Notes: generated from the sequence alone by a model not told the origin. A stretch of 64,000 bases of DNA from Limonium bicolor (GCA_023374045.1 CM041777.1:88096300-88160299), one strand, 5' to 3'. Numbered from the stretch's first letter, positions 34,661-48,931 are shown. Program-made: numbers and translations.

Positions 34661-37600
34661 TGTAACACCCCATCCAACATTAACACACTTAACAACAAAC
34701 TGCAGCAGAAAACATACTTCATCACATTACTTAACTCGTTGGTGTTACATGCCGTTAACCACCCACGTGGCTAACAAGGCTATTACACATACATTGTATC
34801 GGTCTGATGGACTAGATTCCCGAGCGACTGCACATTACTATCCCTTTCCAATAACAATAAAAACATACACATAGCTTCCAACTGTACCGAGTATTCACAA
34901 ACTAACGCCGATAACAATTTCGGTCTTACTACACCTACTGTATTGTACATATATAACTTAAATGATTACCCATGTACAAGCGACTACCCCGTCCTACTCT
35001 CGAACGGCTTCCAGCTCCTTGTACCTGAAATAGGAAAAAGAAGAGAAAAGGGTGGCCCCCCAGGGGCTCAGCACCTTTGCTGGTATGGTAATCCTACAGC
35101 CCGCATGCTACCGGGCCACGCACAACTAATTGTCGTCTTAGCATGCGGTTGATTATATTTGAATCATGCATGTAAACTATCAACACACAACACATCACAT
35201 TCCACCACAATGGGCTCAACAAACAGATAACACATCCTTAATTGATAAGTTACTCATTGTGTTAATTAACCCTAGAAGGTTCTCCTCTAGTGGAGCTACT
35301 TCCTTAATAGACGACACTTACCTAATAATCGGGTTATCCATAAACGTCTCTTTTATAAGCTGGGATTCATATCCATGATCCACATACACCACATAACAAC
35401 ACTTTTCACGTTTCAACGTGCACATAACATAACATCGCAATGGAAATTGCAGTACAACCATAACACATAACATAACAGGAACGATTCTCTTAGGAACCGA
35501 CCCAAACATAGTTAATTCACTGGTGAGCCTAGAGAATGATGTCACCCTCATGATAAACTCGTTATACAACACTCATTACCGTCCCAATAGTCGGACGAGT
35601 AACTTAAGTTAAGATGGTTCGGGTCTAGTGCCCCGAACACACCACACACAACACACACACAAAACACATGTTCCCCCTAAACCGATCATAAGTCAGAATA
35701 GCTAAGCTTTGGAGTAAGCTAATGGGAGATCGTGACCGTGGGAAACAACCATAACAGAGGAGGGTAAAGCTAAAGGATACCACTCCCAAACAACGCGCGA
35801 CCGGAACGACCGGATTCCTCACCCCCCCAAATATATATATATAAACATAGTTAAGGGCTCCACTGTGGAACCTATCACATCCATACACCATGCAGTATAC
35901 AACTGGAATAAACACACAAGGAGGTCCATACATTCACACACAAACATCACACAATTAACTCACGCATAGCCGTGGTTAGAACGTTCCCATGGTTTGGGTC
36001 GTTAAATCCGGATACCGTTCTCTTATGTGATCCTAGATTGGTTAGCTAAGGTAAACACTTTCGAGGTTAAACGGTATCGGAATTGAACACGCCACATAAA
36101 TGAATTACTATAAACTCATTACATGTTTTATCTTATAACGTGGCAAACATACAGAAAAACACATTGGCATACAAGCCGGTGTAATCCGGTAGGACACAGG
36201 TTGCAAGAAAACCATACCTGTCACCGCAGGGAATTACTTTACCGGGTGTTCTCACGCTCCTCGGCTCACACTTGTTCCTCATGTCTTACTCTTGAACCAC
36301 TATTTACATGTGAAATGGTTCAATTAATATTAAGGTGTTACGGTAGGTACATAATTGCTACTCCCGTACTTACCCCGTTATCCCGTTATTTCGGTTTAAC
36401 TTTATGTACTTAAACTCACAACTTTCCCAACCACTTCCAACACTAGTTTATACTTCTTAGGACCTTTAAAGGTCACCAAACAAGGCCTTAACAACATCCA
36501 AAACCATTACCCATCAATCCACCACCTTTAGAACACTTTAAAACACATTTTAGGCCATTTTGGTCTGGTCCGGGACTTGGTCCAGAACCAAGGTCCCGGA
36601 CCACCTCTGGAAATTACTCTCGGCTTGTTTTTAGATTGGTCCTGGACATGGTCCTGGACTTAGTCCCGGACCAATTCCTGCATTCACTCTCGGCATGTTT
36701 TTATGGGTGGTCCGGGTACCTATACAAGGGCTAGGTCCCGGACCATGTTAATAACTTGTCAAAACATCATTTTTCAACCCCTAATCCAACCTTAAACCTT
36801 ACCTAAATATTCCATAATCTTTCCACATGTTTAAACACCTTAAAATAAGCACTAAACTTTCCTAAATCATCACTAACTTGTTACTCAATTCCTTACAACA
36901 ATACCTAGCACTTATAACATTTTCCTTAGATTTATAAGTGGTATATCATGCCTACTACCTCAACTAACCAAAGTTTTGTCTCACAAACATTACCACCACT
37001 CCATAAGCATTATTTCTCACAAACACCTCCTTTACACAACTCTTTCTACTTCCACAAGTTTACACTTATACCTTCACAAGGCATTACTTCTCCTTTGTTT
37101 ACCAAAACTTGAACAAGACTTAACACTTCACATCTCATAACTTTGGTGTGTATAAAACACTCATTTGATTTCTAAACTCTCCAAGACCATGCCCAAGGCA
37201 TCTTAACACTTAAGAACACCTTAAATCACCTTCTTTCACCATCTTTACACTTAACCATTCCTAGCACCTTCTAGGTCATAAAATCTCATTACAATACATA
37301 AACTCCTTTGTTTATTAACTAAATTTTACCATAGCTTCTCTTGTATATCCTCACGTCCAAACACTTAGGTTTTCACCTTTCGACAACCAAGAACACTTAA
37401 TCTCTTAATACACCTTCCTTACACACAAACATATTGTTTTTCATCCTTTAACCACCAAAGATATTCATCTTCACAAGTAATGCTCTTTACACACAACTAA
37501 ACCTTTAAACAACACTACATCACAATATAGTGCATAAACTTAAATTGCTAGGCACTTAGGCCCTTAAATTGCACTAAACTTAAACACTGAATTTCCACAT

Positions 37601-39242
37601 TTAAATGCCTTCAACCTGCGAATACACACAACAATGCTCCCATGTCCTTTTAGTCCACCTTGTGGATAGTTTTCTAGCTCATTTCCCATTGGCTCTTTAA
37701 GTCATTTATTAAGCAAATATAACTCAATTTCCTAGTACAATAAACCACATTAAGAGAGGTCATTTACCTCTTTGTTTCCAAGCTTTCTCACTTGTTTTCT
37801 CATATTTTATTCCTTGATTGAAAATCGGCAAGGAGCTTTATCACTTTTCAATCTTCTAACCAATACACATATAAGGGCAATGAGCATTAAGTTTAATACT
37901 TAAACTCATAATTAAACCCTAGGTTTACATAAGTGTCTTAATACACTAAAATTTGATGATTACCTTTGGAATTTGAAAGAGAGCTTGGTTAAGTGGCAAG
38001 ATATGACTCCTCCTAGTCCCTTGAAGATTGAATTAAGCTAAGAAAATAGCAAGACAAGGCACCATTGTAAGGTGAATTTTTGGCTATACGAAGAAAATGA
38101 TGGGAACTTGGATTTTCTTTGATTTTCCTCACCTTGAAACAAAGGAGAATGAGAAGGCATGGAAATATGAGCTCAAGCTCCTTCAATGGTGAATCTCCAT
38201 GGCACCAAAATTGAGTTCTTGAAGATTTGAAAAGAGGGAAATGAAGAGCTCACTCTAACTAAGACAAAGGTAGTCTTGAAATTGATTTTGGAGCATGGAG
38301 TCATAAGTTACAAGCATTCAAAGATGGAGAAGGGATACTTGCTGTAGCAAAACGAGATTGAGAAGGGAGGATGAAGATGAATACGGTGGTGAGTGAAGGA
38401 AATAAAGAGAGGAGGTGAGAGGTAAGTCTTTAGTTAAGATATTTATGTTATAAAAGGTAAATAGTAACTTTTACTTACTTTTCTTTTTCTTTTCTTTAGT
38501 TGCTAGCCAAGTGTGATGACTCACACTAAAAAACCGTGTCCCCTTCCATCATAATGATATTTATGGTCTTTGTTGACCATTTAACTAATTAAAGTTGACT
38601 TAAGTCAAAACTAGCACTATTTGAGCACTATTCACTAATTAAGGCACATATTTGTGAAATTTTTGATTTCCCATTGATTTGACTTCCTAATGTGATACTA
38701 AGTAGTACACATGTTTATTAAAGAGTAATGATGGAAATTTAGCCACTCAAAACCCATTTACAAGACAATTTTTCAGAAATGTGCTTTAAGGCTCCTTAAA
38801 GCACATTTGTGTTTTAGCTTGTTTTCAAGCTTGGTTTTCTTTGGTAATTGATTTAATATGTTCATTAACATATAAATGAGGTCTTGGTAAGCTTATTAGG
38901 TCTTAACCAAACTTATCCCAAGCTTAGAGCACATTTTCGCCCATATTGGCTTTAAGGTATTTATTCGTGTTTTGTTTGGTTTAATTGTCTACCAAAGTTT
39001 CCTAAGGACTTAATTAGCCTTATTAAGTCATAATATTGAATGTTATAGAGTCTTGGTAGGCTCTTTGGGTCCTAACCAAGTTCACTCCAAGCTTAGAGCA
39101 TGTTTTTGCTCCAACTGTGTCTTAGTGTTTTATTGTGTTTTACTATGGTTTAAATTATTCACTGATGTTTCTAAGGCACTTTTTAGCCTTTATATACCAT
39201 AGTTTAACATTTAAACAACATATCAAGGTTTGGGGTATTTCA
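34661..39242 (-). repeat. Minus-strand B 3' LTR (4582 bp)
   Basis: Ends on the plus strand are TGTAACACCCC at 34661 and GGGGTATTTCA at 39242. It is nearly identical to 51225-54913 and a diverged relative of 22998-27469. The GGTCCGGGAC hairpin cassette lies at 36560-36750. No genes. Confidence 0.9.
36555..36755 (-). repeat. GGTCCCGGACC hairpin cassette in B LTR
   Basis: Three units hold paired arms such as GGTCCGGGAC...GTCCCGGACC. It occupies the same LTR position as the ACCGACC array at 25376-25710 but with a different arm sequence. The 5' LTR copy (53120-53225) lacks one unit. Confidence 0.75.
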
Positions 39243-39280
39243 ATCTACCCCCCTTAAAAGAAATTCGTCCTCGAAGTTCA
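39243..39280 (-). promoter_or_regulatory. Polypurine tract and stem-loop of minus-strand B
   Basis: On the minus strand a GAACTTCGAGGACGAATTTC stem-loop is followed by TTTTAAGGGGGGTAGAT and the LTR. It matches 22961-22997, with one arm base changed. Confidence 0.8.
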
Positions 39281-40593
39281 CATTCCCACGCATCATTAGA
39301 CTAGAATACGGGAATTACTTGCAAAATAAAACTTCCATAACTAACATACTTTACATCACAACCTCGGACTTAACGGTCCGGGCAACATATCCACAGCCAT
39401 ACATAACATAACATAACATACTTACATGATAACCTCGGACTCAACGGTCCGGGTATCTTAACAACATTTACACTTACATAACAACCCGCAGACTCTTAGG
39501 TCTGGGTAATATAACAACATTTAGACTCATAGGTCTAGGTAACATAACAATTTTCGTAACTCTACCACATTTGGACTCAAGGCTCAGAAATAATATTTAT
39601 TACACATACCACACAACATGTCTTAGCATGTATATCAACCAAAAAATCTCTTTTACATACACTGTGTCCCGCAGAACCCGGTCGCGAGGACACCTTCTGG
39701 TCCCCGTTCCTTTGGGAGATCAAAACAATCACTTAATCTTTAACATATATACTTCTCATGTCACCGGTCCGAAGACAAAGGCTCATGCGTCCTCGGCTCG
39801 TGAGCAAGTACTACAAAAATATTCTTTACTAGGTTAAGTATAAGAGAATCCTTTATTTCAAATGTTAACCGAATGTTTTGAAAACACCAATTGAAAATCC
39901 TTTGAAAACACATACAACTCTAGTCCAAACTTATGCTCTTTGCTTCTTTTCTTAGCGTGGTTATTTGCGACCACTTATAGGGTGCTTCAAGAATCATCCA
40001 ACCCTGATGTGATCAGCATTATTGTCGAACTATCCTTCCACCCCAATTTGTGTTCGGCTTCCCTTGATCGCATGCAAATCAAGTTCCACTTCCCACTTCA
40101 TTTCAAGCATCAAGTAATACACTCATTTACAATTTCTATCTTTTAGTCTTTCTAGTAATAATCATTACATCTCCAAAGGATAGAACTCCATCTACCAGTT
40201 ATCTTCATTCACTTAATCCTGTTACCTAGGGAATCTTATTCTCACTAGGTTCTATGTCGGTTTCATACCCTTTCATGAATCACTATATTGTATATATACA
40301 CATATATTTAATCAAAATACAACAAACAGTTTCACATTATACAGTCGGGGTTTGTGTTCCCCGGGAGTTCCTCTACTCCCCACACACTTGTACTATCACA
40401 CACAACTGTTAACAAATAACATACTTATCACAATGGTATTCGCATCTTCTGTGCGTAACTACCATAATTAAACCATAATGAATGCGTATGTTTACGTAAC
40501 ACACACACCAATCATCAAAACAAATTATTTTGTGCTATGCACACCATAGGTCACGTACACTTGTACGGTAATACACACTAAGTGGTTTTGCGC

Positions 40594-40628
40594 TCTACCC
40601 CCCTAAAAGGGATTACGCCCACGTAATC
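40594..40628 (-). promoter_or_regulatory. Second polypurine-like tract with stem-loop, minus-strand B
   Basis: On the minus strand GATTACGTGGGCGTAATC precedes CCTTTTAGGGGGGTAG. It is the counterpart of 21599-21633. Confidence 0.6.
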
Positions 40629-42554
40629 AATCACTGATCCTTGTTTTAAAATGTTCTGACGTCGTGTGAGTGTTTTAACTTCCATGCGGTCTGTTATACA
40701 ATGTGTTCTGGTTAGAGGATCTTAACCATATTGGCGGTTAGTCCCTAAATCAAGAATTCTTATTGGAGTTTGCTTTAACTCTTAACGGTTTCGGTTCTGG
40801 CCTGTAAGGCTTCTAGGCATTATAATTAGCCCTTCACTCATGTTCACCATGTACATTCAACACTTGAATCACTGGCCCACTAGTTTCTGCTGCGCGACTC
40901 TGATAACTATAGAGCTTAGTTGCCCCATTCGCTATATATATATATATTTTGTACATCTCCATATCGCCTTTATCTTGGTAACGGTTTTTCAACCGATGCG
41001 TGGTGTCTCTGACCATGCGCGAATTCGGTGAGTTATAAACTTTCTATCCACTTCCATAATAATTTACTGTGTATACGTTATGTGTTTCACAATGATTGAC
41101 TTGATTTCTTCCGACTTACTGTCGGTTGAGATTGAGCTACCACCTAATGTGTAGTGCTCTTCTGTTGTATTCCCCACACTCGAGGTATATTCCATACCAA
41201 TATTTGGTATTTAGTGCTAACTGTAGTCACTTGTTCTTAATCATGCCTCCACATTTGGTCCTGTACAAGTACTCTTTCATTGGTACGTCTTTGCATTTCC
41301 TATGCATCAGTCACCATGGCGTTATAAGCCGCCTTCTGTTTCCTCCACAATTAACATTTCCCGAATCCTAGTTATCGCACTCGATCATTACTGCACAAAT
41401 ACAATACCAAAACACTCAGTCATACAGAGTGCAGAGGCGTAAACTCTTGACAATAAATCTCTTATGCGATTCGCAATGGAATTCACACTTGTTTCACTGA
41501 GATTCTTATCTCGAATACTGGCTACTGGCTTACTGCCCAGGTTATTTGCTATACTTATCGTTGTATCTCCACTGGGTCTAACTCATAACTCTGCTTATTT
41601 GCCATACTATCATTTAACAATACTTCTACAACGGTCACTTTCTGCGCACCGTGTTCTTTCTTCTTGCACAACGCTAACTTACATGGTATTCACTGTCATA
41701 TTAGCTTCCACAATATACTTACATCATTCGTATTATGGTTCGTCATTCATTTGGATGACTACTGAATGCTCCTTGAGCGTAGCTCACTCGAGTTACAAGC
41801 CGCCGTTATTCAGCCCGGTGCTTCACATGCTACTAAACTAACTGTTTTCTCGTAATATCAACATGATCAATCCTTAACATATTTCTTGAGCTTGGTTCAC
41901 ATAACTACCGCTCCAGCGGTTTCACAGTATCGAGAGGTATCCCCACTCATAAAGTAGTGGTTCGTTCTCCACTCTATTTACTCGTACAACACAAACTTTT
42001 ACAATCGATCAAATTTACATATCACATTTTGCTTGTGGCTTATAAGCCTTATTGCCTGAGCTCTGCTCATGTAGGCCGTTCACACACATTTACTTCTCTG
42101 TACAACATTACATGGTTTGGATATTACATTGGGCTCCACGATAAGGTCGTTGCATCACGTTTCCTTTCCTGGGATGCCCCTTAGGATTGTCAGTCCGTCT
42201 CCAACACTTATGTCTAAACTGGGTGTTAGTTTCGACCCTTGTGTTTCAGTCACGTTATCTCGTTCAACTATCGTTGATGCGAACACCTTCAAGGATTGCT
42301 CCTGGGTGTTGCTAAGTTATGCCATTACATCTGGTTCGCACTTATTGGTATATTCAGTTAGCCACGCCGTTTGCGTCTTAACTGGCTTATTATCCTCTCT
42401 GTGAAGATCAACATTTCCTGGTAGTGTAGGTACTCATTCTGGGAGTTTCATCCCGTTCATTGCACATTAATGTGTCCACATTAGGCATCTGCTTGCCATG
42501 CACAGGCTGGGTCACCATTCCAGCTATCTTTATCCCTGAGCACTAGTAGAAAAA

Positions 42555-42900
42555 AGATTTTAAATGACGGACTTTATACCACGGTTATCAGTGAAACCGT
42601 CGTTTAAATTTTATAAACCACGGTTACTAAACGAACCGTCATATATGTTGCACGGCTCACTATATAAACGACGGTTTTTACAGAAACCGTCGTTTATAGT
42701 TCATCTCCGTATAAGATAAACGACGGTTCCCTTTTAACCGTCTTATATAATATTCATATACCACGGTTTAATATACAACCGTCATTTATCGGGTACGACG
42801 TCGTATTATAAATGACGGTTACCTTAGAACCGTGTTTTTATCCTTTTATGACAAAGGTTTTAAACGACGGTTTTATAATAACCATCGTTTAAAGTCATTC
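42555..42900 (+). repeat. CACTA left subterminal repeats
   Basis: About ten copies of a core such as AAACGACGGTT or AACCGTCGTTTA occur as head-to-head pairs separated by a few bases, so each pair is a small palindrome. In CACTA elements such repeats bind the element-encoded TNPA protein. Confidence 0.9.
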
Positions 42901-43345
42901 AATTAAAAACCCGAGCTTTTCTTCTTCTCTTTCTTCTTCCTCCCGCGTTCTCTTCTCTGGCGATTTCCCCGACCCGAACTCCCGCCGTCGAGCCACCACC
43001 CCCTCCACCGTCTTCGACTCCACCGCCCCACTCGCCCCTTTCTTCCGGTCGCGACGACAAAAACAACGCATTTGAGCTCCTCCACCGCCCCGTAGCTGCT
43101 CCACCGCGCCTTCCCCGCCCCGTCGTTCTTCCAGTCGCGGCAAGCTCCACCGCCCTCCTCTGGTGTCGACAGCTCCACCGCCCTCCCCTCTGGTGTCGAC
43201 AGCTCCACCGCCCTCCTCTCTGGTGTCGACAGCCTCCAGCTCCACCGCCCTCCTCTCTGGTGTCGACAGCAGCTCCACCGCCCTCCTCTGTCACGCGCGC
43301 CTCCAGTGGTCCGCTCCTCTGTATACCGAGCCGTCCATCAATCCC
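42900..43345 (+). repeat. GC-rich segment with about 30-bp minisatellite in CACTA 5' region
   Basis: CTCCACCGCCCTCCTCT...GGTGTCGACAG repeats about five times at 43146-43290. The rest is C/T-rich with many CpG. The minus-strand open frames here are only the complement of this repeat. It probably contains the 5' untranslated part of the transposase transcription unit. 43345-44905 is AT-rich, holds no readable gene and looks like intron sequence; three related segments (near 43980, 44180 and 44650) share TTCATTGAATAGGTGT. Confidence 0.55.
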
Positions 43346-44906
43346 ACCGGTAACTAATGTTATAGTTTACTATATATGTTATAGTTTTGATTAATGTAAT
43401 TAATGTTATAGTTTACTATATTATAATTTGATTAATTGTTTAACTCATGATATGGTTTTAGCTATTTTATCTTTATAAGTTATAACTTACATATCATTAT
43501 GTGAATATTGTGTTTTGGAATACATTATGCAACTCGAAACAAAAAACATAACAAAAGCTTTGAGAAGCTACATGTCAACATACGAGATCTGAAAACATAT
43601 ATCGGGTTGAATTGTGTTTTTGGTTATGCCAAATCAGGTCGACTTACTCATATACAATGATATATGAGTTTGAGGTTCATATGAAGACAAATTTGGTTTG
43701 AGGTTTATTTGGCGACTGCGCAGGTTGAAGTGGAAATATATTACATTATTTGCTTGGATAACCATTGTGTAAGCATTGGAGTTACGATAGCTGTTTTGTG
43801 ATGAAGTTATCTATCCGTATTATTGTTGGCGGTGTATTAATATTGTTGTAAGTGTTGCTGTTTGTTGTTATTATTCTTGCGTGTGTTATAATTGTTGCAT
43901 ATTTAATTTTATTGTACTTGTATTGTGTTTGTTTTGCCGAAAAAGTGTGGAGTATCTAAAAAAACGCAATGGTCATGCCAAATTTTTTCCAGAATTAACC
44001 TTATTCTACTTTTATTGAATAGGTGTTACTACGGTTTAACAATCCCTCTTTCATCACATTTGTGAGTTGATCATCCTTACTCATTAGGTTAGTTTTTTAA
44101 AAATGTTTCAATAACATGGTTTATTCAAAATATATTCGTTTGGTTATTTGTTCAATTATTCATATTTTTTCAAATTAAAACCTTATATTCTAATTTCATT
44201 GAATAGGTGTCGCACCATCTGCTGCTGTCAACCTCTGCCACCGGTTTGCCTGATCAGAACCCACGGTAAAACACTTGCGTTTCTGATTATGATTTTAGAA
44301 ACAAATACTTATATATTGTCACGAATAAACGTTGTACTACATTCTACTTGTATTCTGCAATCATTAGAATATATATTTGCATAGTGTTGTGAAATGTGAG
44401 ATTCAGTTGAAATGGGGTGGTTGTTTTTGTTCATTGATCATATATATTATTATATAGTTGTCTGTCTGATAATAATTCGTATGGTTTGCGGAGAATAAAT
44501 GTTATTGCTGCTACTGTGTTGTGTTTCTGCCTTAAAAAATGTGGAGTGTCTAAAAATACGCAAAGGTCATGCCAAATTTTTCCAGAATTTAAGCTGATTC
44601 TAATTCCATTGTTTGTTTAATATGTTCAATTATTCAAGTTTTATAAATTAAAACCTTATTATTATTTCATTGAATAGGTGTCATATACTACGTGCAAGAA
44701 CATCTGTCTACTTGTCTCTTCTCTATCTTGTGCTGTTCGCGCTGACCATCCAGTACTCATCAGGTTGGTATTTAAAACGTTTCAATTTATTTTTGTTTTT
44801 CTATTAAAACAATGGAAAATCAATTCAAACATAGAATTACCTGTCTGAGATGTACCTGATAGAGGTATGTCTTAGATAGTCCCTGTTGGGACTGTCCAAT
44901 GATCTT

Positions 44907-45130
44907 TGATCTCACCATCTAGGTTGTGAATGAGTTAATAATATACAGTAGTTCAGTGATAATTTCAGCAGCATTACCGTAGTGTTCTTCTAGTGTACAT
45001 ATATATATGTGAATTGAAACAATTATATATATATATCTACACTAGGAGAACTGTAGGGTAATGCTGCCGAAATTATCACTGAACTACTGTATATTATTAA
45101 CTTCCTAGGTGAGATCGAAGGTGATTGGAT
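44907..45130 (+). repeat. MITE-like inverted repeat inside the CACTA element
   Basis: Arms of at least 60 bases pair: TAATAATATACAGTAGTTCA (from about 44936) with its reverse complement ending near 45104, around an AT-rich centre. GATCTCACC-type sequence extends the arms on both sides. No coding content. The target duplication is not clear. Confidence 0.7.
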
Positions 45131-45189
45131 AGGTTTAGGTTGTTAAATCTGTAAATAAAAAAAAGAGGAGATCAATGGAACGAGTTCAC

Positions 45190-46845
45190 GACATCTGGTG
45201 TGTTGAAAAAGGAGATGGAGCGCTCAGTGATGTACAGTGACAGATTGGACATCAAGTACCTAGAAGGGGTCAATAAATTTTGCAAAGCTTGTTGACAATC
45301 TTAACCAAGGGATAAGGGATATATTCGATGTCCTTGTGTCGATTGCAAGAACGACTTCAAATACCGAGGTGTGGACAAGATTAAGGATCATCTGATTCGC
45401 AGAGGGTTTACAGATGATTATGAAGCCATAACAATACTGCATGGTCAACATTCAGTACAAGTGTTTGAATGTGCTGATAACGTCGTTGCAGAACAATCAG
45501 AAATGGATGCTTCACACGATTTTGGGGATACTCAAGATGATTCACTAGGTAGTGATTCAGATGATCAAGAGGACCTTAATGCAATGATGGAAGATGTTGA
45601 ACAACATTTTCCAACAAACCCAAATCATTCGAAAATCTGATGCAAGCATCAAAGGAACCGTTGTACAGTGGATGTGAAACGCAAACACAAACAAATTGAG
45701 CGTTGTCCTAAAACTATTCAATCTGAAGGCGAGACATGGATGAGAGTGATGTCAGTTTTACAGATCTTTTACAACTGCTGAAGAATGTACTACCAAAGGA
45801 CAATGTGATACCCACAACAACTTATGAGGCAAAGAAGTTAATGTGTCCGATGGGTATGGAATATAAAAAAATACATGCTTGTCCAATGGGTGTATGTGTA
45901 TTGGAAGGAGAATGAGTTGGATGACCATTGCTCCGAATGTGGGGAATCACGCTATGTAAAAATGGGTGACAGAAACCACATAAGCACTAAGGTGGGCTTT
46001 CCTGCGAAGGTGTTGTGGTATCTACCGATAATTCCCCGATTCAAACGTTTGTTTGCAGTTCAGAAAGATGCTGAGAACCTCCGATGGCATGCTACCCATA
46101 GAAAGGATGATGGTAAATTGAGACATCCAGCCGATTCACCACAATGGAGAAACATTGACAGAATATACCCTCAATTCGGTATAGACCCAAGGAACTTAAG
46201 ACTTGGTTTATGCACTGATGGGATGAACCCTTATGGCATTTGAGCAGTATACACAGTACTTGGCCTGTTTTATTGACAATATACAATCTGCCACCATGGT
46301 TGTGTATGAAACCCAGACATATTCTCCTCTCTCTGTTGATATCGGGTCCAAAACAACCGGGAAACAAAATTGATGTGTTTTGCAACCACTTATTGACGAT
46401 TTAAAATTGTTGTGGATTGAAGGTGCGACTGTGTATGATTCATATGGTATGGAAAACTTCACGCTCCGGGCTATGTTGTTTTGTACGATCAATGATTTCC
46501 CTGCATACGGTAACCTCTCGGGATACACATTAAAGGAGCTCTAGCGTGCCCTATATGTGGAGATAGAACTTGCAGTATACGGTTAAAACACAGTGGAAAA
46601 AATGTGTACATGGGCCATCGGAAATTCCTTCCAAAGGGCACAAATACTGTAAGATGACAAAAGAGTTTGATGGAAAAACGGATCATGCAGTCGCTCGACC
46701 ACCACTATCTGCTGCTGAGACTTACAATCAGTTGAAGAATGTTGTGAACAACTTCGGTCCACTAATTAAAGCCACTGAAAAGAGCATCTGGAAGAAAAAA
46801 TCAATATTTTGGGAACTTGAATATTGGCAACATTAGAGGTGAGAC
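45190..46845 (+). pseudogene. TNP2-type CACTA transposase (frameshifted)
   Basis: TNP2/TNPD cuts and moves the element by binding its ends. The N-terminal transposase-associated domain runs from about 45225 to 45440 (IRCPC-like cysteines, VDKIKDHLIRRGFTDDYEA). An acidic linker follows (45500-45610). The TNP2 core is clearest at 45875-46243: CSECGESRYV, PAKVLWYLPIIPRFKRLF, RWHATHRKDDGKLRHPAD, DPRNLRLGLCTDGMNPYG. Its continuation to about 46700 (NDFPAYGNLSG and GHKY-KMTKEFDGKTDH regions) is spread over three frames with stops near 46243, 46370, 46395 and 46540. The family is normally longer than 600 residues, so the C-terminal part is partly lost. Confidence 0.88.
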
Positions 46846-47090
46846 ATTGCATTGATCCTACACCGACACCTACTACTCCTACACCGGTGTCTACTCCTAC
46901 CGCGACGGCGAATACATCGATGGTGGCCGTGTCTCCTACACGGCACCTACTGCTAGACCGACGTCTGCTCCTACCACGACGGCGGATACTGTCGATGATC
47001 CTACACCGACGTCTGCTCCTACCACGACGGCGGATACATCGATGGTCGATCATCCTGCACCTTATTCTCCTACCAGAGACACATTTCCTT
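46846..47090 (+). repeat. Pro/Thr-coding tandem repeat, about 48-bp unit
   Basis: CCTACACCGACGTCTGCTCC and CCACGACGGCGGATAC recur about four times. Reading frames give Thr/Pro/Ser-rich or Arg-rich peptides. It lies between the transposase and the Ulp1-type gene and may be a linker exon. Confidence 0.6.
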
Positions 47091-47194
47091 ATCAAAACCT
47101 TTCGGTTTGTTCTTTTTTCCTCCTTAGTTATTTTAACATTACTTTTAAAACAATATAATTTTATTAGCTTGCTTACTGTTGTGAGTTGATGTAG

Positions 47195-48931
47195 ATGGCT
47201 AAATCATGTCATCTATTTCAAGTGTTGGATGGTGGGACTATGCATGTTGCATTCGGTCGGGTTTTACAGACCGGACTGAACACTGTAGTACATTTCAAGG
47301 TCATCCCACCTCTCCACGCTCGTGTGATGGTAGACGATATTGTGCAAGGTCATGAGGACTCTCCCCTTCCGTTAGAGTGGAATGAGTGGAGTAAAATAGG
47401 TCAAGCAAAATCTTCAGTTGTTCCATGGCCATATTCTCTCATTGATGTCAGTAGTGACAAGGTAAACTATTTAATTACATGCTTACTGTTTAGTTTTTAA
47501 CTTGACTGTTGACTGATATGTTTATTATTTAAATTTTGTATACTATTAGATTGATAAGGATAAGGAAGACCGGTTAAGAAGAGGAAAGTGGATAAGGGGA
47601 AGGAAGTTGTGAATCAAGTGAGGAGAGTCAGAGGGTGAGAAAGGAAGTGGTGAAACCTTTCGATATGACTCCTAGGAGATCCCCCATTCTGACACCCAAG
47701 TATCTGAAGAAGTTGACAGCCAAACAAAAAAATGTTGTATGACTTTTTCATGACGAGGCCGCAGTCTGTCACCAACTTCAACATGAAAGTGTCTAAGCAT
47801 GTTTTCCACTCCTCTGAGCCCAGAGATCTGATGATTACCGTGAGCGATCTACGAGAATTTTGGATGGGAGACCTGCTTAACATCTCTGTGATTCAGGCCT
47901 ATTGGTAAGTATCTTTCAAATTATTACATTATCTTTCATTTTTTTAAGCTATTTAACATATCTTATGAAAAAATGTTGTTTAGGTGTTTGACTAGTAGAC
48001 TGCTAGCGAGCAAGAGATTATGTGCCCTCTCTTTTTTGTGTCCGCAATTGATGTCAACAAATCAGGCCGCATTGGATGAGCAAGGATGTGTACAGCATGT
48101 GAGGCAGGGATTTTGTACTGCGGTGCGAAGAAAAAGCAAATATTTGCTGATCCCATATCATCAGATGTAAGTACACAATAACTGGAATTTTTTGCTTCCT
48201 AATTGTGATATTTAATAATTGTTGTACAAAACATTCTTTGTTTTATCTGTGGCAGCAATCATTGGATGTTGTTGGTGTTGTGTATCGACACCTCATGCTT
48301 ATTGATACTAGACCCATTGGGCGGCCCTGATGACCTTCGAGAGATCGCTGTAGAGAAATATTTGAAGGAGTGAGTATTCAAAATTTTAATGCATTCTGTA
48401 TTTATTTTAAGCTTGTCCTAGATTATTGACAATAAAATGGCTTCATTTTAAAATGTTGTATTTATGCAGGGGCCATAAGCTTGGTTTAAGTGATGAAAAG
48501 AAACCATTCTCCATCTTGGACTTCCACTACATACGTGTAAGTAATCATTTAATTTATGCATTTCTGTATTAAAGTTAAACGTTTAATTTTTGATCTGTCT
48601 AAAGTTGGTAATCCATGGATGGTGTGATGACAGTGTCCAACAGCCTGATTCAAAAAGCTGTGGCTATTATGTGATGCGGTACATGTTCGAGATGGTACAA
48701 AATATTGACACGCTTACGGATGATGACAAGGTAACCCATACCAATCAAAGTTTCAGTTAAAGTTATTGCATTTTAAATAAAATTGTGTACTAATGATGAT
48801 CAGTTTCTTTTTATGGACAGACCGTTTCTTATTTCACACAAGCAGGGAGCACGTATTCCAGAGGGGATCTCGACTTTGTAAGAGATCATTTATCGCAGTT
48901 TTGGTGTAAAAATTACTTGAGTGTTCCTTAG
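47195..48931 (+). pseudogene. CACTA second gene with Ulp1-like (C48) protease domain
   Basis: Several exons separated by AT-rich GT...AG segments can be followed: 47195-47465 (domain of unknown function common in plant CACTA proteins), about 47560-47905, 47983-48168, 48256-48370, 48470-48538, 48635-48730 and 48820-48931. The last part shows the catalytic layout of Ulp1 peptidases: NHWMLLVL with His (about 48256), LDPLGG with Asp (about 48310), and QPDSKSCGYYVMRYMFEM with Gln and Cys (about 48643-48697). The stop is at 48929. Ulp1-like domains are known in CACTA and Mutator proteins of plants, with unclear function. A stop and a frameshift near 47560-47860 suggest a broken copy, or exon borders I have placed wrongly. 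Confidence 0.72.

Noticed and set aside
42895..43294. Three overlapping Glu/Gly/Arg-rich minus-strand frames
   Set aside because: They are the complement of a C/T-rich minisatellite in the CACTA 5' region.
46766..47189. Frames of about 110-120 aa over the Pro/Thr-coding repeat
   Set aside because: Low-complexity tandem repeat read in several frames; at most a linker exon.
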